From assembly GCA_900465675.1 (NCBI GenBank), contig UBJR01000009.1:558001-622000 (forward strand): DNA of 64,000 nucleotides. Reading direction: 5' to 3'. A program made the translations under genes and the position numbers. Position 1 is the first letter of the stretch, and every line of letters starts with the position of its first letter. The notes under the pieces were generated by a model. That model worked only from the letters and a program-made list of their open reading frames with translations. It had not been told where the DNA came from and did not search any database. Positions 17,133 through 26,900 of the stretch are shown piece by piece. This DNA comes from Hyphomicrobiales bacterium (GTDB taxonomy: Bacteria; Pseudomonadota; Alphaproteobacteria; Rhizobiales; Rhizobiaceae).

Positions 17133-17890
17133 CCGAAGATCTCTCCGCCATCCTCTCCCCCGAACGCGTCCAGGCCGGCGGCACCGGGCCGCTCTACGTC
17201 AAGCTTCGCCGCACGCTGGAAGAGGCCGTTCGCACCGGCACGCTGGGTCACGGCGATGCCCTGCCCCCGGAACGTGACATTGCCGAATTCGCCGCCGTCA
17301 GCCGCGTCACCGTCCGCAAGGCGATCGACGATCTCGTCGCCGATGGCCTGCTGGTGCGCCGTCACGGCTCGGGAACCTTCGTCACCAAGCCGGTTTCCAA
17401 GGTCGAACAGCGCCTGTCGCAGCTGACCTCGTTTACCGAAGACATGGCGCGGCGCGGCATGACCTCGCGGTCCGAATGGCTGCACAAGGGCATCCACACG
17501 CCCTCGCCCGACGAAATGATGATCCTCGGCCTCGGCACCGACATCAAGGTCTCGCGCCTGTCACGCCTGCGCATCGCCGACGACCAGCCGCTGGCGATCG
17601 AAAACGCCAGTGTCTCAGGCGAGTTCCTGCCTGATCCCTCTGTCGTCACCGCCTCGCTCTACGCCGAACTCGAACGCCGCCAGGTCCGCCCGACCCGCGC
17701 CGTCCAGCGCATCTCGGCCACCAATATGAAGGAAGCCGACGCCCACCTCCTCGGCGTCGCGGTCGGCGCCGCGGGCCTGTCGATCGAGCGTATCTCCTAC
17801 CTCGCCTCCGGCCGCGCCGTGGAATTCACCCGCTCGCTCTACCGTGGCGACGCCTATGATTTCGTCGCGGAGCTGACGATCGCCTCCTAG
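17129..17890 (+). CDS. GntR-family regulator, HutC/UTRA subfamily
   Basis: 253 aa. The winged HTH covers roughly residues 20-90 (PLYVKLRRTLEEAV, LPPERDIAEFAAVSRVTVRKAI, LLVRRHGSGTFV). The UTRA ligand domain follows (SFTEDMARRG, LSRLRIADDQPLAIENA, SLYAELERR, FTRSLYRGDAYDFVAEL). UTRA proteins such as NagR/DasR sense amino-sugar phosphates, which fits translational coupling to the kinase (4-bp overlap). It probably controls both the kinase-regulator pair and the divergent sugar importer through the TGGTA-rich region. Confidence 0.9.
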   Translation: MTEDLSAILSPERVQAGGTGPLYVKLRRTLEEAVRTGTLGHGDALPPERDIAEFAAVSRVTVRKAIDDLVADGLLVRRHGSGTFVTKPVSKVEQRLSQLTSFTEDMARRGMTSRSEWLHKGIHTPSPDEMMILGLGTDIKVSRLSRLRIADDQPLAIENASVSGEFLPDPSVVTASLYAELERRQVRPTRAVQRISATNMKEADAHLLGVAVGAAGLSIERISYLASGRAVEFTRSLYRGDAYDFVAELTIAS

Positions 17891-17942
17891 TCATAGCGGA
17901 TCGCATTGAAGAGCCGCTCGCCTGGCGCTATTCCTTGAGATC

Positions 17943-18815
17943 ATGATCACAGGACCCAGAATATCCGTTCTCGACGCGGTTTCCGACCCGGGCAATCCGG
18001 CAAAGGCAAACGAAGACCGCTTCGGTCACAACGAAGCCTGCGCCTTCGTCATCGACGGCGCAACGGGTCTCGGCGATCGCCAATATATCGATGCTGATGG
18101 CAGTGATGCCGCCTGGATCGCCGCACGCTTCGCGGACGGTTTTCAGCGCGGCATTACGCGCAAGACGGCAATATCGGATATCGCCCGCGCTGTATCCGAG
18201 GGCGCCCGCAAGGATTTCACCGACAGACACCCCGGCGCCCCCCGCTATGCCTGGCCGCTCTCCGCCTTCGCCATGATTCATGCGACGGATGAGGCCTTCG
18301 ACTTCTATGGTCTCGGCGACTCCTGCGTATTCCTGCTTCAAGACGACGGCTCGGCAAGCCTCCACACGGCGATACCGGGTGCCTATGCGCGCGAGCAGGA
18401 GCACGCGCGCAGCCACATCGCCCGCACCGGCGGCATCAACAAGGGCGGCGGCGCGCTCGGTGACACCGAGACGCTCGCCGCACTTCGGCGGCATCGCGAA
18501 AGCCAGAACACCCCGGGCGGCATCTGGACGCTCGGCCTCGTTTCCGAGGCAGCCGACCATCTTGTCCATGAGCGGCTAACGGTCAAAACCCGGGCGCACG
18601 CCGTCATCTGCAGCGACGGCCTGGCCGACCTCGTCGTCCTTTATGCGCGCTACGACGCGGCAAGCCTTGTGCGGACGGCACTCGACAAGGGATTGCGCCC
18701 GATGATCGAAGAACTCCGCCAATTAGAACGGGAGATCGACCCCGAAGGACTGCGCTATCCCCGCTTCAAGCAGAGCGACGATACAACGGCGATATTGGCG
18801 GAGCTCAGCGCCTAG
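17943..18815 (+). CDS. PP2C-family serine/threonine phosphatase-like protein
   Basis: 290 aa single-domain soluble protein. The PP2C metal motifs are all present: NEDRFG (residue 23), VIDGATGLG (Asp38, Gly39), GLGDSC (Asp126), CSDGLADL (~222) and KQSDDTT (~278). It should therefore be a Mn/Mg-dependent phosphatase. It begins 52 bp after the GntR gene on the same strand and faces metH across a bidirectional terminator, so it may be read from the kinase-regulator transcript. No partner kinase is adjacent and its target is unknown. Confidence 0.82.
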   Translation: MITGPRISVLDAVSDPGNPAKANEDRFGHNEACAFVIDGATGLGDRQYIDADGSDAAWIAARFADGFQRGITRKTAISDIARAVSEGARKDFTDRHPGAPRYAWPLSAFAMIHATDEAFDFYGLGDSCVFLLQDDGSASLHTAIPGAYAREQEHARSHIARTGGINKGGGALGDTETLAALRRHRESQNTPGGIWTLGLVSEAADHLVHERLTVKTRAHAVICSDGLADLVVLYARYDAASLVRTALDKGLRPMIEELRQLEREIDPEGLRYPRFKQSDDTTAILAELSA

Positions 18816-18843
18816 ACCAAAAACAGCATCATTTCAAAACGAT

Positions 18844-18874
18844 AAGGGCGGAAAGTGAATCACTTTCCGCCCTT
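18844..18874. terminator. Bidirectional terminator between the PP2C-like gene and metH
   Basis: A perfect 14-bp stem (AAGGGCGGAAAGTG / CACTTTCCGCCCTT) with a 3-nt loop between convergent genes. T-rich tracts on both sides are short and interrupted (CTTCTTG on plus, ATCGTTTTG on minus). Confidence 0.78.
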
Positions 18875-18907
18875 CTTGATTCAATTTCTGAACTCGCGGC
18901 CCTGAGA

Positions 18908-21900
18908 TCAGGCCGCGTCTTCGATCGCGTCGCTGACCTTGGCAGGCACATAGTTCAGCACCGGGCCGAGCCAGCGTTCGACCTCGGTGACCTCCATGCC
19001 CTTGCGGGCGGCGTAGTCTTCCACCTGGTCCCGCTCCACCTTGGCGACGCCGAAATAGTAGGAATCGGGGTGGCCGATATAGATGCCTGATACCGAAGAG
19101 CCCGGCCACATCGCGTAGCTTTCCGTCAGCGTCACGCCCGCGGTCTTCTCGGCGTCGAGCAGTTCGAACAGCGTCTTCTTCTCGGTATGATCGGGCTGCG
19201 CCGGATAGCCGGGCGCCGGGCGGATACCGGCGTACTGCTCCGTGATCAGCTCGTCGTTGGAGAGCGTCTCGTCCTTGGCATAGCCCCAGTACTCGCGGCG
19301 AACCTGCTCGTGCATGCGCTCGGCGAAGGCTTCCGCGAAGCGGTCTGCCAGCGCCTTGACGAGGATCGACGAATAGTCGTCGTTCGCCCGCTCGAAGCGT
19401 TCGGCAATCGCCACTTCCTCGATACCGGCGGTCACGACGAAACCGCCGACATATTCCTCGATACCGGTTGCTTCGGGCGCGACGAAATCCGACAGCGCTA
19501 CATTCGGACGGCCGTCCCGCTTCGACAGCTGCTGACGCAGCGTGTAGAAGGTCGCGAGCTCGTGCTTGCGGTCCTCGCCGGTGAAGAGACGGATATCGTC
19601 GCCGACGGCATTTGCCGGCCAGAAGCCGATCACCGCCCGCGGCCGGAACCATTTCTCGTCGATGATCTTCTTCAGCATCGCCTGCGCATCGTTCCAGAGA
19701 GCCCGTGCCGCCTCGCCCTGCTTCTCGTCCTCGAGAATCGCAGGATAACGGCCGCGCAGTTCCCAGGTCTGGAAGAACGGCGTCCAGTCGATATAGCGGG
19801 CGATATCGGCGAGATCGTAGTCTTCGAAAACCTTGGTTCCCAGGAAGCTCGGCTTGGTTGGCTTGTAACCGGTCCAGTCGACCTTGTGAGCATTTTCACG
19901 GGCACGCGACAGCGGCAGGCGCACCTTCTCGGCTTCGCTGCGCGCATGCGCGGCCGCGACCTTGGCATATTCGGTGCGGATATCGGCCACGTAGCCGTCC
20001 CGGTTGTCAGGTGACAACAGCGACGACACCACGCCGACTGCGCGGCTGGCGTCGGTCACGTAAATCGCCTGACCCTTGTTGTAGCCCGGATGGATCTTCA
20101 CCGCGGTATGCACACGGCTCGTCGTCGCGCCGCCGATCAGCAGCGGGATCTCGAAACCCTGGCGCTCCATTTCGGCCGCGACATGCACCATCTCGTCGAG
20201 TGACGGTGTGATCAGGCCGGAGAGGCCGATGACATCGACCTTCTCGGCCACCGCCGTCTCCAGGATCTTCGTTGCCGGCACCATGACGCCGAGATCGATG
20301 ATCTCGTAATTGTTGCAGGCGAGCACGACGCCGACGATGTTCTTGCCGATATCGTGCACGTCGCCCTTGACTGTTGCCATCAGGATCTTGCCGGCTGACT
20401 TCTGCTCGCTGCCGCCATTCAACCGCTTCTCTTCTTCCATGAAGGGAAGCAGAACGGCGACGGCCTGCTTCATGACGCGGGCGGATTTCACCACCTGCGG
20501 CAGGAACATCTTGCCCGATCCGAAGAGATCGCCGACGACATTCATCCCGGCCATCAGCGGGCCCTCGATGACATGCAGCGGACGCGCAGCCTTTAGGCGC
20601 GCCTCTTCCGTATCGGCCTCGATATATTCGGCAATGCCGTTGACCAGCGAATGCTCGAGACGCTTCTCGACCGGCCATTCACGCCAGGAAAGATCCTGCA
20701 CGCGGCCTTCGCGCGCCGCCCCGCCCCGGAATTTCTCGGCCACCTCAAGCAGGCGCTCGGTGCTGTCAGACCGGCGGTTCAGCACCACGTCTTCGCAGGC
20801 TTCGCGCAGCTCGGCATCGATGTTGTCATAGACGGCCAGCTGACCGGCATTGACGATGCCCATGTCCATGCCCGCCTGGATGGCGTGGTAGAGGAACACG
20901 GCATGCATCGCCTCGCGCACCGGCTCGTTGCCGCGGAACGAGAAGGACAGGTTCGAGACGCCGCCCGAAATATGCACCAGCGGCATTTCCTTGCGGATCG
21001 TCCGTGTCGCCTCGATGAAATCGACGCCGTAATTGTTGTGCTCTTCGATACCGGTCGCGACAGCGAAGATATTCGGATCGAAGATGATGTCCTCGGGCGA
21101 GAGGCCAGCTTCCTCCGTCAGCAGCTTGTAGGCGCGGCGGCAGATTTCGACCTTGCGATCGTAGCTGTCCGCCTGCCCCGTTTCGTCGAAAGCCATGACG
21201 ACGACGGCAGCACCGTAGCGATGCAGCAGCTTTGCCTGCGCCAGGAAATTCTCCTCGCCTTCCTTCAGCGAGATCGAATTGACGATCGGCTTGCCCTGAA
21301 CGCATTTCAGGCCCGACTCGATGATCTGGAACTTCGAGGAGTCGATCATCACAGGCACGCGGGCGATATCCGGCTCGGCGGCGATCAGGTTCAGGAACTC
21401 GACCATCGCCTTCTCGGAATCGATCAGGCCTTCGTCCATGTTGATGTCGATGACCTGCGCGCCATTCTCCACCTGGTCGCGCGCCACGTCGAGCGCTGCG
21501 GTGTAATCGGCATTGGTGATCAGCTTGCGGAACTTGGCAGAACCCGTGACGTTGGTGCGCTCGCCGACATTGACGAACGGAATGTCCTTGGTGAGCTCGA
21601 AGGGCTCGAGGCCCGACAGCGACATGAAGGGGCGATGTTCCGGGATCGGCCGCGGCTTGTACTTGGCAACGGTCTCGGCAATGACGCGGATATGCTCCGG
21701 CGTCGAGCCGCAGCAGCCGCCGACGATGTTGACCAGGCCTTCGCGGGCAAAGCCCTCGATCTGCGCCGCCATCAGCTCTGGCGTTTCGTCATACTGGCCG
21801 AATTCGTTCGGCAGGCCGGCATTCGGATAGGCGCAGATGAAGGTGTCGGCAACGCCCGACAGCTCCTGCAGATGCGGACGCATGGCGTTGGCGCCGAGCG

Positions 21901-22681
21901 CGCAGTTGAGACCGATGGTGAACGGATTGGCGTGGCGCACCGAATTCCAGAAAGCCGATGGCGTCTGGCCCGACAGCGTGCGGCCGGAAAGGTCGGTGAT
22001 CGTGCCGGAGATCATCACCGGCAGACGGATGCCCTTGGCCTCGAAGCGCTCTTCGCAGGCAAAGATCGCGGCCTTGGCATTCAGCGTATCGAAGATCGTT
22101 TCGATCAGGATGATGTCGGCGCCGCCGTCGATCAATCCGTCGATCTGTTCGCCATAGGCGATGCGCAGATCGTCGAAGGAAACCGCGCGATAGCCCGGAT
22201 TGTTGACGTCGGGCGAAATAGAGGCCGTGCGGTTGGTCGGGCCGATGGCACCGGCCACGAAACGGCGGCGTCCGTCTTCGCGCTCGGCGCGGATGGCCGC
22301 GCGGCGGACGATCTCGGCACCTTCCTTGTTCAGCGCGTAGACCTCGCCTTCCATCTCGTAATCGGCCTGCGCGATGCGGGTCGAGGAGAAGGTGTTGGTT
22401 TCGAGAATGTCGGCGCCGGCCTTGGCATATTTATAATGGATCTCTTCGATCGCATCCGGCTGGCTGAGGATCAGAAGGTCGTTATTGCCCTTCTGATGAC
22501 ACGCGCAGCCGATGAACCGGTCACCGCGGAACTGGTCCTCATCATAGCCGAGCCCCTGGATCTGAGTGCCCATGGCGCCGTCGAGAACGAGGATGCGTTC
22601 GCTGGCAGCTTTCTTCAGCGCTGCGAACACTTCACTGCCGTCGCGTTTTACCCCATCGGGGCCAAAAAGATTGTCGAACAC
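18908..22681 (-). CDS. metH: Cobalamin-dependent methionine synthase
   Basis: 1257 aa, full length and all four modules present. The homocysteine domain (about 20-340) has zinc-ligand cysteines C260 and CC323-324 in GGCCGSTP. The pterin domain (about 360-620) has [10 protein letters not shown] and MIDSSK. The cobalamin domain has DVHDIG with axial His776, and the C-terminal activation domain (about 925-1250) has [12 protein letters not shown] for S-adenosylmethionine. The enzyme transfers methyl from 5-methyltetrahydrofolate to homocysteine. GTG 22681 is preferred: AGGAG lies 7 nt upstream and family homology begins there. No cobalamin riboswitch was seen; a 20-bp palindrome lies over the promoter. 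Confidence 0.97.
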   Translation of the reverse strand: MFDNLFGPDGVKRDGSEVFAALKKAASERILVLDGAMGTQIQGLGYDEDQFRGDRFIGCACHQKGNNDLLILSQPDAIEEIHYKYAKAGADILETNTFSSTRIAQADYEMEGEVYALNKEGAEIVRRAAIRAEREDGRRRFVAGAIGPTNRTASISPDVNNPGYRAVSFDDLRIAYGEQIDGLIDGGADIILIETIFDTLNAKAAIFACEERFEAKGIRLPVMISGTITDLSGRTLSGQTPSAFWNSVRHANPFTIGLNCALGANAMRPHLQELSGVADTFICAYPNAGLPNEFGQYDETPELMAAQIEGFAREGLVNIVGGCCGSTPEHIRVIAETVAKYKPRPIPEHRPFMSLSGLEPFELTKDIPFVNVGERTNVTGSAKFRKLITNADYTAALDVARDQVENGAQVIDINMDEGLIDSEKAMVEFLNLIAAEPDIARVPVMIDSSKFQIIESGLKCVQGKPIVNSISLKEGEENFLAQAKLLHRYGAAVVVMAFDETGQADSYDRKVEICRRAYKLLTEEAGLSPEDIIFDPNIFAVATGIEEHNNYGVDFIEATRTIRKEMPLVHISGGVSNLSFSFRGNEPVREAMHAVFLYHAIQAGMDMGIVNAGQLAVYDNIDAELREACEDVVLNRRSDSTERLLEVAEKFRGGAAREGRVQDLSWREWPVEKRLEHSLVNGIAEYIEADTEEARLKAARPLHVIEGPLMAGMNVVGDLFGSGKMFLPQVVKSARVMKQAVAVLLPFMEEEKRLNGGSEQKSAGKILMATVKGDVHDIGKNIVGVVLACNNYEIIDLGVMVPATKILETAVAEKVDVIGLSGLITPSLDEMVHVAAEMERQGFEIPLLIGGATTSRVHTAVKIHPGYNKGQAIYVTDASRAVGVVSSLLSPDNRDGYVADIRTEYAKVAAAHARSEAEKVRLPLSRARENAHKVDWTGYKPTKPSFLGTKVFEDYDLADIARYIDWTPFFQTWELRGRYPAILEDEKQGEAARALWNDAQAMLKKIIDEKWFRPRAVIGFWPANAVGDDIRLFTGEDRKHELATFYTLRQQLSKRDGRPNVALSDFVAPEATGIEEYVGGFVVTAGIEEVAIAERFERANDDYSSILVKALADRFAEAFAERMHEQVRREYWGYAKDETLSNDELITEQYAGIRPAPGYPAQPDHTEKKTLFELLDAEKTAGVTLTESYAMWPGSSVSGIYIGHPDSYYFGVAKVERDQVEDYAARKGMEVTEVERWLGPVLNYVPAKVSDAIEDAA

Positions 22682-22717
22682 GGGCGGACTCCTTGACGTC
22701 GCTAATAACAGGGCGAT

Positions 22718-22746
22718 CAAATCACATAAAGATATCTTTATGTCAA
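22718..22746 (-). promoter_or_regulatory. metH promoter overlapped by a perfect 20-bp palindrome
   Basis: ACATAAAGATATCTTTATGT (22724-22743) is a perfect 20-bp dyad centred 52 bp before the metH start. Read on the minus strand, a TTGACA -35 (22741-22746) overlaps its edge and the dyad fills the 17-bp spacer to GATTTG at the -10 position. That geometry fits a repressor that blocks RNA polymerase. ArsR-type SAH/SAM-responsive regulators (SahR group) control methionine recycling genes in Proteobacteria; assignment of this site to one is inference. Confidence 0.65.
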
Positions 22747-22853
22747 TATATGCGGCGCGATTCCGCCATTTGCAAGCCCCGGCGGATGACAGACTCGGCG
22801 GACCCCTATATAGGCGTTCCGCAAAGCTTTGTGCACGAATTCGGAGGAGTAGC

Positions 22854-24113
22854 ATGGCACTCGCAACTGGCGGCACCGCCCTCGGCAATTGGACGAACCG
22901 CGCCTATCACCGGAACTGGCTTCTCGCCCAGGCAAACGGCCTCTTCGACTTCTTCCAGCACAATTCCATCAATCCGAAGGGCGGCTTCTACGATCTCGAT
23001 GATCAGGGCAAGCCGCTGGATGCCGAAGGACAGGTGCGCAGCATCCACATCGCCGCCCGCTCCGTGCATTGCTTTACCCTCGGCGCGCTGTTAGGCCGCC
23101 CCGGCGCATCCGATGCCGTCGACCACGGCATGGATTATCTCTGGAACCACCACCGCGACCGCAAGAACGGCGGCTATTTCTGGTCTTTGGACAACAACGG
23201 CCCTGTCGATTCCAACAAGCAGGGCTATGGCCACGCCTTCGTGCTGCTCGCCGCCTCCTCTGCCAAGACCATCGGCCATCCGCTCGCCGACGGCATGATC
23301 GCCGATATCACCGAAGTGCTGAACACCCGCTTCTGGGAAACCAAGCACGGCGCCATCGCCGAAGAGTTCACCGCCGACTGGCAGCCGCTCGATGGCGGCA
23401 ACTACCGCGGCCAGAATTCCAACATGCATCTGACCGAAGCGCTGATGGCCGCCTTCGAGGCAACCAGCGACCGCGAATACCTGACCAAGGCCGAAAGCAT
23501 CGCCGATCTCGTCATCCGCCGTGCCGCCGGTTCCGTCGGCTGGCGCGTTGCCGAGCATTTCGGCGCCGATTGGCAGCTCGACAAGAATTACTACCACCCG
23601 AACGAGATGTTCCGCCCTGCCGGCACCACGCCCGGCCATTCGCTGGAATGGTGCCGCCTCATCCTGCAGCTCTGGGTGCTCGGCGGCAAGAAGCAGGACT
23701 GGATGCCGGAAGCCGCACGCGGCCTGTTCTCACAGTCGATCGCACTCGGCTGGGACAACGACAAAGGCGGCTTCTTCTATACGCTCGACTGGGACGACAA
23801 GCCCGCCAAGCGCAACAAGCTCTGGTGGCCGGTCTGCGAAGCGGCCGCTGCGGCGCACTTCCTCAACGAGCATCAGCCGAGCGATTTCCACGAGGAAAGC
23901 TACCGCAAAGTCTGGAACCTCATCGAGCGCCGCTTCATCGACCACAAGAACGGCGGCTGGCACGAAGAACTGACGGAAGACCTCGTGCCCTCGCACAGCC
24001 TCTTCCCCGGCAAGGGCGATATCTATCACGCCCTGCAGGCCTGCCTGATCCCGCTCTTCCCGGCCACCGGCAGCATCACCAAGGGCATCATCGAAGCCGG
24101 CGGCAAGATCTGA
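22854..24113 (+). CDS. N-acylglucosamine 2-epimerase (AGE)-family sugar isomerase/epimerase
   Basis: 419 aa alpha/alpha-barrel enzyme. AGE-superfamily landmarks are [53 protein letters not shown] and the C-terminal [19 protein letters not shown]; the conserved histidines form the catalytic centre. Members epimerise N-acetylglucosamine or interconvert mannose/fructose or related aldose-ketose pairs. ATG 22854 has CGGAGGAG upstream; a longer open frame enters the metH coding region and is rejected. Divergent from metH. Its substrate is unresolved; mannose isomerase is as likely as an acyl-amino sugar. Confidence 0.85.
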   Translation: MALATGGTALGNWTNRAYHRNWLLAQANGLFDFFQHNSINPKGGFYDLDDQGKPLDAEGQVRSIHIAARSVHCFTLGALLGRPGASDAVDHGMDYLWNHHRDRKNGGYFWSLDNNGPVDSNKQGYGHAFVLLAASSAKTIGHPLADGMIADITEVLNTRFWETKHGAIAEEFTADWQPLDGGNYRGQNSNMHLTEALMAAFEATSDREYLTKAESIADLVIRRAAGSVGWRVAEHFGADWQLDKNYYHPNEMFRPAGTTPGHSLEWCRLILQLWVLGGKKQDWMPEAARGLFSQSIALGWDNDKGGFFYTLDWDDKPAKRNKLWWPVCEAAAAAHFLNEHQPSDFHEESYRKVWNLIERRFIDHKNGGWHEELTEDLVPSHSLFPGKGDIYHALQACLIPLFPATGSITKGIIEAGGKI

Positions 24114-24123
24114 AAGGCATCTG

Positions 24124-24147
24124 CCATTCCCGCTCCGGCGGGAATGG
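24124..24147. terminator. Stem-loop between convergent AGE-family and UPF0303 genes
   Basis: A perfect 10-bp stem (CCATTCCCGC / GCGGGAATGG) with a 4-nt loop, 10 bp after the AGE-family stop. Only CTTTCC follows on plus, so termination would be weak. Confidence 0.6.
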
Positions 24148-24157
24148 CTTTCCGGCA

Positions 24158-24646
24158 TTAGCCAAGCCGGAGCGAATCCAGATCCTTGGCCAGTATCAGC
24201 GCCAGCGCCTCGACCGCGAGATTGTGGTCGTCGCGCTGCGGCAGGCCCGAAACGGTCACCGCGCCGATGCAGCCCGTGCCCTTCACATTGATCGGAAAGC
24301 TGCCGCCATGGGCGGCGTAATCGGCGCTCGAAAGCCCGTTGGTCTCGATCGTCTTGCCGTCCGATTTCAGCTTCAGGCCAGAGGCATAACTGCTCTTCGA
24401 ATAGCGGAAGACCATATTGCGCTTGCGCCTCACCCACTGGACGTTGTCAGGGGTGACGCCCGGCAGCGCCGCATAGAACACCGGCATGGAATGCAGCGAC
24501 ACATCGATCGCCACGCCGAGGCCACGCTCTGTCGCCAACTCCTGCAGGAGCTTGCCGAGCTGCCAGGCAGTCGTCAGGTCGAAACTGTCGAAGGCCAGCA
24601 CCTTTTCCTGCTCGGCAATGCGAACCAGATCGTCCTCGATGGTCAT
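24158..24646 (-). CDS. UPF0303 / heme-degrading-domain family protein
   Basis: 162 aa, GlcG/HbpS-like fold (DUF336 superfamily). Recognisable stretches are FDSFDLTTAWQLGKLL, RGLGVAIDVSLH, WVRRKRNMVFRYSKSSY and AAHGGSFPINVKGTGCIG, the last being the glycine-rich loop of the family. ATG 24646 with GAGGA upstream is preferred over a TTG at 24655. The family name reflects weak heme-related activity claims for some members; no heme genes are nearby, so function here is unassigned. Confidence 0.8.
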   Translation of the reverse strand: MTIEDDLVRIAEQEKVLAFDSFDLTTAWQLGKLLQELATERGLGVAIDVSLHSMPVFYAALPGVTPDNVQWVRRKRNMVFRYSKSSYASGLKLKSDGKTIETNGLSSADYAAHGGSFPINVKGTGCIGAVTVSGLPQRDDHNLAVEALALILAKDLDSLRLG

Positions 24647-24798
24647 GACAAGCAATCCTCTTCCGATACAAACAATCGGAAGAGAACATCCGCAGGCTGC
24701 GGAAAAAAGTAAAGCGAAATCGTAGTGATAGCTGTTGGTGCGGCATCGGCGATAGTGGCTGGCGCGGCATCACGCCGGTGCCGCGTACGAGCTCCTCG

Positions 24799-25200
24799 TC
24801 AATGCGGCATCGTTGCAAGCGACCCGATGATCTCTTCCGGCCGCATCGGCTCGCTGGCGCGCAGCTTAACCTTGCCGTCGCGGTCGATCAGGATCAGCCC
24901 GAACTCGCCCGGCTGCGGACCATCGAGATCCTCGCGCAGTTCGTCGGCATCGAGATCGTGCGGATCGTCGAACAGCGGAAACACCCCGCCGCCGGCGACA
25001 TTGAAAACCTCGATGTCTTCCTCGATGAAGCGCATATGCGCCTTGCGCAGCAGATCGTCCTGCCTGCTGGCGCGGTCGTCCTCGGCATCGGCAAATACCA
25101 GGAGAACGCGTTTCTTGCCGGCGAACTGCCTGAGGCATCGCGGCGCCGGCAGTTTATGCGGCGCCGTTCCCATGATTTCCCGTACGAATGATTTCAGCAT
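24799..25200 (-). CDS. DUF4174-domain protein, predicted EcfG target
   Basis: 133 aa, no signal peptide or membrane span. The LRQFAGKKRVLLVFADAEDD start, the acidic DDPHDLDADELREDL centre and FGLILIDRDGKVKLR-SEP end match DUF4174, a small thioredoxin-fold-like domain lacking a CxxC. ATG 25200 has AGGAAGGA eight bases upstream; the frame is open further 5' but that part is unlike the family. An exact GGAAC-N16-CGTT promoter lies 26 bp upstream, so expression under general stress is predicted. Molecular role unknown. Confidence 0.82.
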   Translation of the reverse strand: MLKSFVREIMGTAPHKLPAPRCLRQFAGKKRVLLVFADAEDDRASRQDDLLRKAHMRFIEEDIEVFNVAGGGVFPLFDDPHDLDADELREDLDGPQPGEFGLILIDRDGKVKLRASEPMRPEEIIGSLATMPH

Positions 25201-25225
25201 GATGCCCGTCCTTCCTATCACCATC

Positions 25226-25250
25226 AACGGCTGGAAGCGTGAGCGGTTCC
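25226..25250 (-). promoter_or_regulatory. EcfG promoter GGAAC-N16-CGTT
   Basis: Exact -35 GGAAC (25246-25250) and -10 CGTT (25226-25229) with a 16-bp spacer on the minus strand, 26 bp before the DUF4174 ATG. This is the consensus for the alphaproteobacterial general-stress sigma factor. Confidence 0.75.
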
Positions 25251-25300
25251 CGTTGCAGGGATGGGATCGCCGCGTGGCAGCGATCCCGAGCCTTCTGAGG

Positions 25301-25681
25301 CTATTCGCAGGATTCGCGCGCTGCGCGTCCCTCGATGGCGACGACATCGGTCACGCCATTGGCGAGAAGCCGTTTACGGACGAGAACGCGCATGACGCGC
25401 GCCGCCGTCGAAAACGTCATCTGATCGAGCGGCCCCTCGCCTTCCCAAGGCTTGGTGAGCCGTTCGGTGACGGCGCCGACGATATTCCGCGGCACGATGT
25501 CATCGCATTCGCGCATGGCTTCGAACACCATGCTGATCGGCAGGACCTTCCCTTCGAAGGTCACGATCGGTTCCGTGAGTTCCGTATCCCATTCTTCGAA
25601 GGCATAGAGCGCCTCGCGAAAGAGTTCCTGAAGGGTGAACGGGGCGTGTCCGTTGTGAAGTGGCGGCAAGGCATTCGTCAT
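25301..25681 (-). CDS. Conserved hypothetical protein
   Basis: 126 aa, soluble, mildly acidic. The sequence contains TLQELFREALYAFEEWDTEL, an SMVFEAMRECDDIVPRNIVGAV helix and a basic MRVLVRKRLLANGVTDVVAI end; I recognise no named domain. ATG 25681 is preceded by GAGGAGACAG; an upstream open frame is arginine-rich and not credible. It ends 100 bp before the DUF4174 start on the same strand, so the two could be cotranscribed, but the EcfG promoter in between would still uncouple the second gene. Confidence 0.65.
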   Translation of the reverse strand: MTNALPPLHNGHAPFTLQELFREALYAFEEWDTELTEPIVTFEGKVLPISMVFEAMRECDDIVPRNIVGAVTERLTKPWEGEGPLDQMTFSTAARVMRVLVRKRLLANGVTDVVAIEGRAARESCE

Positions 25682-25862
25682 GTCTGTCTCCTCTTGGCAG
25701 GGATGAAGCCATTTCCTCCTCATCGGCCGGGTACAATGCGGAAAACAGAACTCGGGTTCCCTCGCGCGGCCGAATAACACGATCGATTTTATAGTGTAAC
25801 AGTCGCGTGATAAAGCGATTTATGCCCGGGGCTCTCTGCAAGCGCCTGCCGGAAACAGACAA

Positions 25863-25900
25863 GCCGTTGATATCGCTCAGGATACCAACGGCCATTTTTT
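25863..25900 (+). terminator. Orphan plus-strand terminator-like hairpin
   Basis: Stem GCCGTTGATATC / GATACCAACGGC (one mismatch) followed by CATTTTTT on the plus strand. Both flanking genes are on minus, so no annotated transcript ends here. It may close a short plus-strand RNA. Confidence 0.5.
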
Positions 25901-25924
25901 GACACCGGAAAGCGATGTTAGCGC

Positions 25925-26671
25925 TTACTGCTCAAGCGCGAAGGTGACGTTGACGGTTACATTATAGGTATTTTCGCCGCCCTGAACCGGCACGGAGGAA
26001 TCGGCGGCCTCCTTCATCATCGCGGCGCGATAGACCGGCTGCGGCATCGGCCGGCCGCTGTTTTCGGTGATTTCGATGATCCGGCCGAGCTTGACGCCGG
26101 CCGCCTGCGTCAGCGTCTTCGCCTTCTTCAGCGCCGAGGCGACAGCATCCTTGCGGGCTTCATCGATCACGCCCTCGGGCTTGTCATTGGTGAAGGAAAT
26201 ATCGCCGCCCTGATTGATACCGAGCGTCACCGACTGGTCGATGATGGCGCCGAGCTTGGAGAGATCGCGCACCCGGACCGTGATGCCGTTCGACACCTGG
26301 TAGCCGATCAGCTCCGGCTGCTTCGGCTGGCCGTCGCTGCTCTGTGGATAGTTATATTGCGGCTGCACCGAAAAGCCCGATGTCTGCAGGTCCTTCTCGG
26401 CGATCCCGCCCTTCTTCAAGGCGGCCAGCACGTCGGCCATCGCCTTGTTGTTCTCGTCGAGCGCCTCGCGCGCCGTCTTCGCCTGCTTGACGACCGAGAG
26501 ATTGATGACCGCCATATCTGGCGCCACCGAAGACTGCCCGTCCCCCGAAACGGTGATGACCGCCTCGCGCGGTTTCGAATCATCGGCCAAAGCCGCCGCC
26601 GTCACCGGCAAAACGGCCGACGCGGTCATCAAAAGGCCGAGCACAAGCTTTGTAGAATTCCGCAGCGCCAT
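25925..26671 (-). CDS. Secreted SIMPL-domain protein
   Basis: 248 aa with a signal peptide (residues 1-30, cleavage near ALADD). The SIMPL (DUF541) pattern is clear: VSGDGQSSVAPDMAVINLSV, a long helix EALDENNKAMADVLAALKK, GIAEKDLQTSGFSVQPQY, GYQVSNGITVRVRD and DARKDAVASALKKA-type helix. It should be periplasmic. Some SIMPL proteins are linked to oxidative-stress or envelope resistance, but no enzymatic activity is assigned. It stands alone between a hypothetical gene and a tRNA. Confidence 0.87.
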   Translation of the reverse strand: MALRNSTKLVLGLLMTASAVLPVTAAALADDSKPREAVITVSGDGQSSVAPDMAVINLSVVKQAKTAREALDENNKAMADVLAALKKGGIAEKDLQTSGFSVQPQYNYPQSSDGQPKQPELIGYQVSNGITVRVRDLSKLGAIIDQSVTLGINQGGDISFTNDKPEGVIDEARKDAVASALKKAKTLTQAAGVKLGRIIEITENSGRPMPQPVYRAAMMKEAADSSVPVQGGENTYNVTVNVTFALEQ

Positions 26672-26824
26672 GATTCACTCCTTGGTTGTCGCTACCCCTT
26701 TCCCTTCTTTGGCGTTTGATTGTGAAGCTATTGCGGCAACGTCTTGTCGCTGCATCCGAATTACGCTAGAGCGAAACCGCTGCGGGGAACCATTGCCCCG
26801 AAGCCAGCGCAGGCATCTGCGCAA

Positions 26825-26900
26825 GGGCCTGTAGCTCAATGGTTAGAGCCGGCGGCTCATAACCGCTTGGTTGGGGGTTCGAGTCCCTCCGGGCCCACCA
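26825..26900 (+). tRNA. tRNA with CAU anticodon, probably tRNA-Ile2 (lysidine-modified)
   Basis: 76-nt cloverleaf with encoded CCA. The acceptor stem is GGGCCTG / CGGGCCC (one T-G pair), the D-arm GTAGCTCAATGGTTAGAG, the anticodon loop CTCATAA with CAT at 26858-26860, and the T-arm GGGGGTTCGAGTCCCTC. The anticodon stem and the following CGCTTGGT resemble the minor isoleucine tRNA that reads AUA after tilS modification more than elongator tRNA-Met, but automated tools would call it Met. Confidence 0.9.

Noticed and set aside
20651..22696. 681-codon plus-strand frame inside metH
   Set aside because: Shadow of metH codon bias; no ribosome-binding site or recognisable domain.
22682..22853. Cobalamin riboswitch for metH
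   Set aside because: The gap is only 172 bp, carries the palindrome and promoter, and shows no B12-box.
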